In this document: one piece after another, positions 62,701 through 64,000 of the stretch
Position numbering within the stretch: the stretch's first letter is position 1
Layout of the letters: each line of letters opens with the position of its first letter
Assembly: GCA_009792885.1 (NCBI GenBank)
Contig: WMCF01000032.1
Span: forward strand, 7,412,898-7,476,897
Direction: 5' to 3'
DNA length: 64,000 nt
Origin: Eremophila alpestris peregrina
Lineage: Eukaryota; Chordata; Aves; Passeriformes; Alaudidae
Made by a program: the position numbers and the translations under genes
Notes under the pieces: generated by a model
The model's database searches: none
The model's input: the letters and a program-made list of their open reading frames with translations, nothing else
What the model was told of the DNA's origin: nothing

Positions 62701-63800
62701 TAGGATGGAGCACAACAAAGCAAAGGCATGGGGAGACCCAGCTCTCCTCTCCTGTGTGGGTCGACCTTCAAATGCTCCTTGAGCACCTTTTTATGAGCAG
62801 TTAATGGGTCTCAGCTAAGAGAGACCCATAAGATCTTTCTGATTGGCAGAAAAATTGGGGAACTTGGCTTCACTGCCAAAGAAAAGGTTTGTTTTCAGCC
62901 ATCCTAGTCTGGATTAATGCTCCCATAATGTGCAGGAGGGAGGGAGAGGTCCCTGTAAGTGAGGCCAGCCTGCCTTGGGTGTTCTCTGGCCTCTCTTCAC
63001 TGGGGGGAGAAAAGAAGCATCCTTGCACCCTTACCCAAGTACTTTGAGCTTCATTCTGAGGCTGCTCATCTTTTGCTGTGTACAAAACACACTTCTGTGA
63101 CACCCATGGCAAAAGCCTGACGAATTAAATCAGTAGAAGTGAAACTGCTGCAGAATAACCTGGCGTGGCTCCATCAGAATCTTTGTTTTGTCGTGGGAAG
63201 CCTTCCTTTAGGAGGATAAACAAACAACCCCCCACTCCAGGGTCCCTCAGTGAGGCCAAGCCTTGCCTCTCCCCAGAAATAAACCTTTCATCTTTCTTTT
63301 GTAGAGGTATTTATGATCCTGAAGGGAGAGGTCTAAAGGCAGGAGCTGCAGTCCCACACCCTCCTCCTGCCCCAGCCCTGGCACCTCTGGGTCTCTCTCT
63401 GCAGCCAGAAAGGTGCCATGAGATGAGGGATTGAGCCAAGCAGCCTGCAAAGCCCTCTGATTGTCCTGGAGGGTGCAGAGCCATGCCCTGCACTGCTCCT
63501 CCCTGGTTCAGCTCACCTTTGAACTCCGGTGCCAAACCTGAGAGAATTCACCTGCTTCCACACAGGGCAGAGAGGGATCTTCCTGTGAGAGTTTCTTTTG
63601 TCTTTTCCTTTATGCAAGTGGCTGGCAGGCTGTGGAGGAGCTGAAGAAACAGCTCTGGATTCTGAAGAAGAAAGAAAACCGGACATTTCCCCCCCTCCTT
63701 TTCCCTGAGAAAAAGTAATTTAGGTAAATTTACCCACGGCCGGCGCACGGCGATGGCTCCCAACTTTGTTAATGGAAACCTGGTGATCCATAACACTTGT
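59721..63800. other. Unannotated non-coding sequence
   Basis: No gene is supported. The 257-codon frame at 60217-60990 lacks any recognisable domain and overlaps frames in other phases. A 9-bp stem with an 8-nt loop lies at 62804-62829. Short homopolymers occur near 60307, 61199 and 61502. Confidence 0.55.
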
Positions 63801-64000
63801 GTGGGAGATGTTTGCTCCAGGGTAATGCAATATTAATGTTAATATCAATGATCGATCAGGGGATTTGCAAGAAAGGCATAAAGTATTTAATTATAATTAC
63901 ATTGGGAATGGCTTTGTAATGGCGACGACATTTGAATAAGGTCACGTCTCGCCCTCACCCCTGTTATGTTGTTCTATATTAAATGCCATTCACTTTAAAC
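63801..64000. promoter_or_regulatory. Possible conserved non-coding element at right edge
   Basis: The block contains the inverted repeat ATATTAA-TG-TTAATAT (63830-63845), the perfect palindrome TGATCGATCA (63849-63858) and TTTAATTATAATTACATT, then a CpG-containing part (GGCGACGACA, GGTCACGTCTCGCC). The first resembles an HNF1-type half-site pair, and the ATCGAT word resembles ONECUT/CUX sites. It may continue past the window. Confidence 0.32.

Noticed and set aside
1..64000. tRNA, rRNA or other structured RNA genes
   Set aside because: I saw no cloverleaf with conserved A and B boxes and no ribosomal or spliceosomal RNA sequence. A covariance-model scan was not possible.

Overview
This window looks like vertebrate, probably avian (songbird-like), nuclear DNA. 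It is AT-leaning, carries no operon-like gene packing, and its repeats are bird-like: three CR1 LINE fragments and one retroviral LTR. Two unresolved-base positions, a library adapter and a near-identical duplication show that it is short-read draft assembly sequence. I see no protein-coding gene I can defend. All long open frames are short, overlap on both strands, match no family I recognise, or sit in low-complexity or tandem-repeat DNA. I read the window as intergenic or deep intronic sequence.

Layout. 1-66 is a hexanucleotide pyrimidine repeat cut by the window edge. An old CR1 LINE fragment on the minus strand lies at about 5392-6350. At 6735-6858 a Nextera mate-pair junction adapter sits between two identical 43-bp copies, which is an artefact. 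A-rich tracts and a CA/TA microsatellite follow. A 20-bp purine-rich minisatellite interrupted by 80 Ns lies at 18981-19361. A second CR1 fragment on the minus strand is near 24527-24655. At 28623-29544 a long T tract and a long A tract bracket about 800 bp that includes a possible decayed retrocopy. The clearest mobile element is a minus-strand LTR at about 30033-30589, with TATA box, polyadenylation signal, a primer-binding-like site and a CpG-rich leader. The next 20 kb is unannotated apart from simple repeats and a G-quadruplex motif. At 51579-51835 a 128-bp segment is duplicated across a single N. At about 52915-53775 there are about 12 copies of a 69-72-bp minisatellite, directly followed by a plus-strand CR1 3' end. 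A 10-bp G-rich repeat lies at 59065-59108.

Several AT-rich, homeodomain-site-like blocks (about 12425-12545, 15280-15510, 22060-22290, 36380-36590, 59430-59720 and 63800-64000) look like possible conserved non-coding elements. That is a guess from composition, since no alignment could be made. I found no convincing new biological system. The most useful results are the assembly artefacts, the LTR and the two minisatellites.
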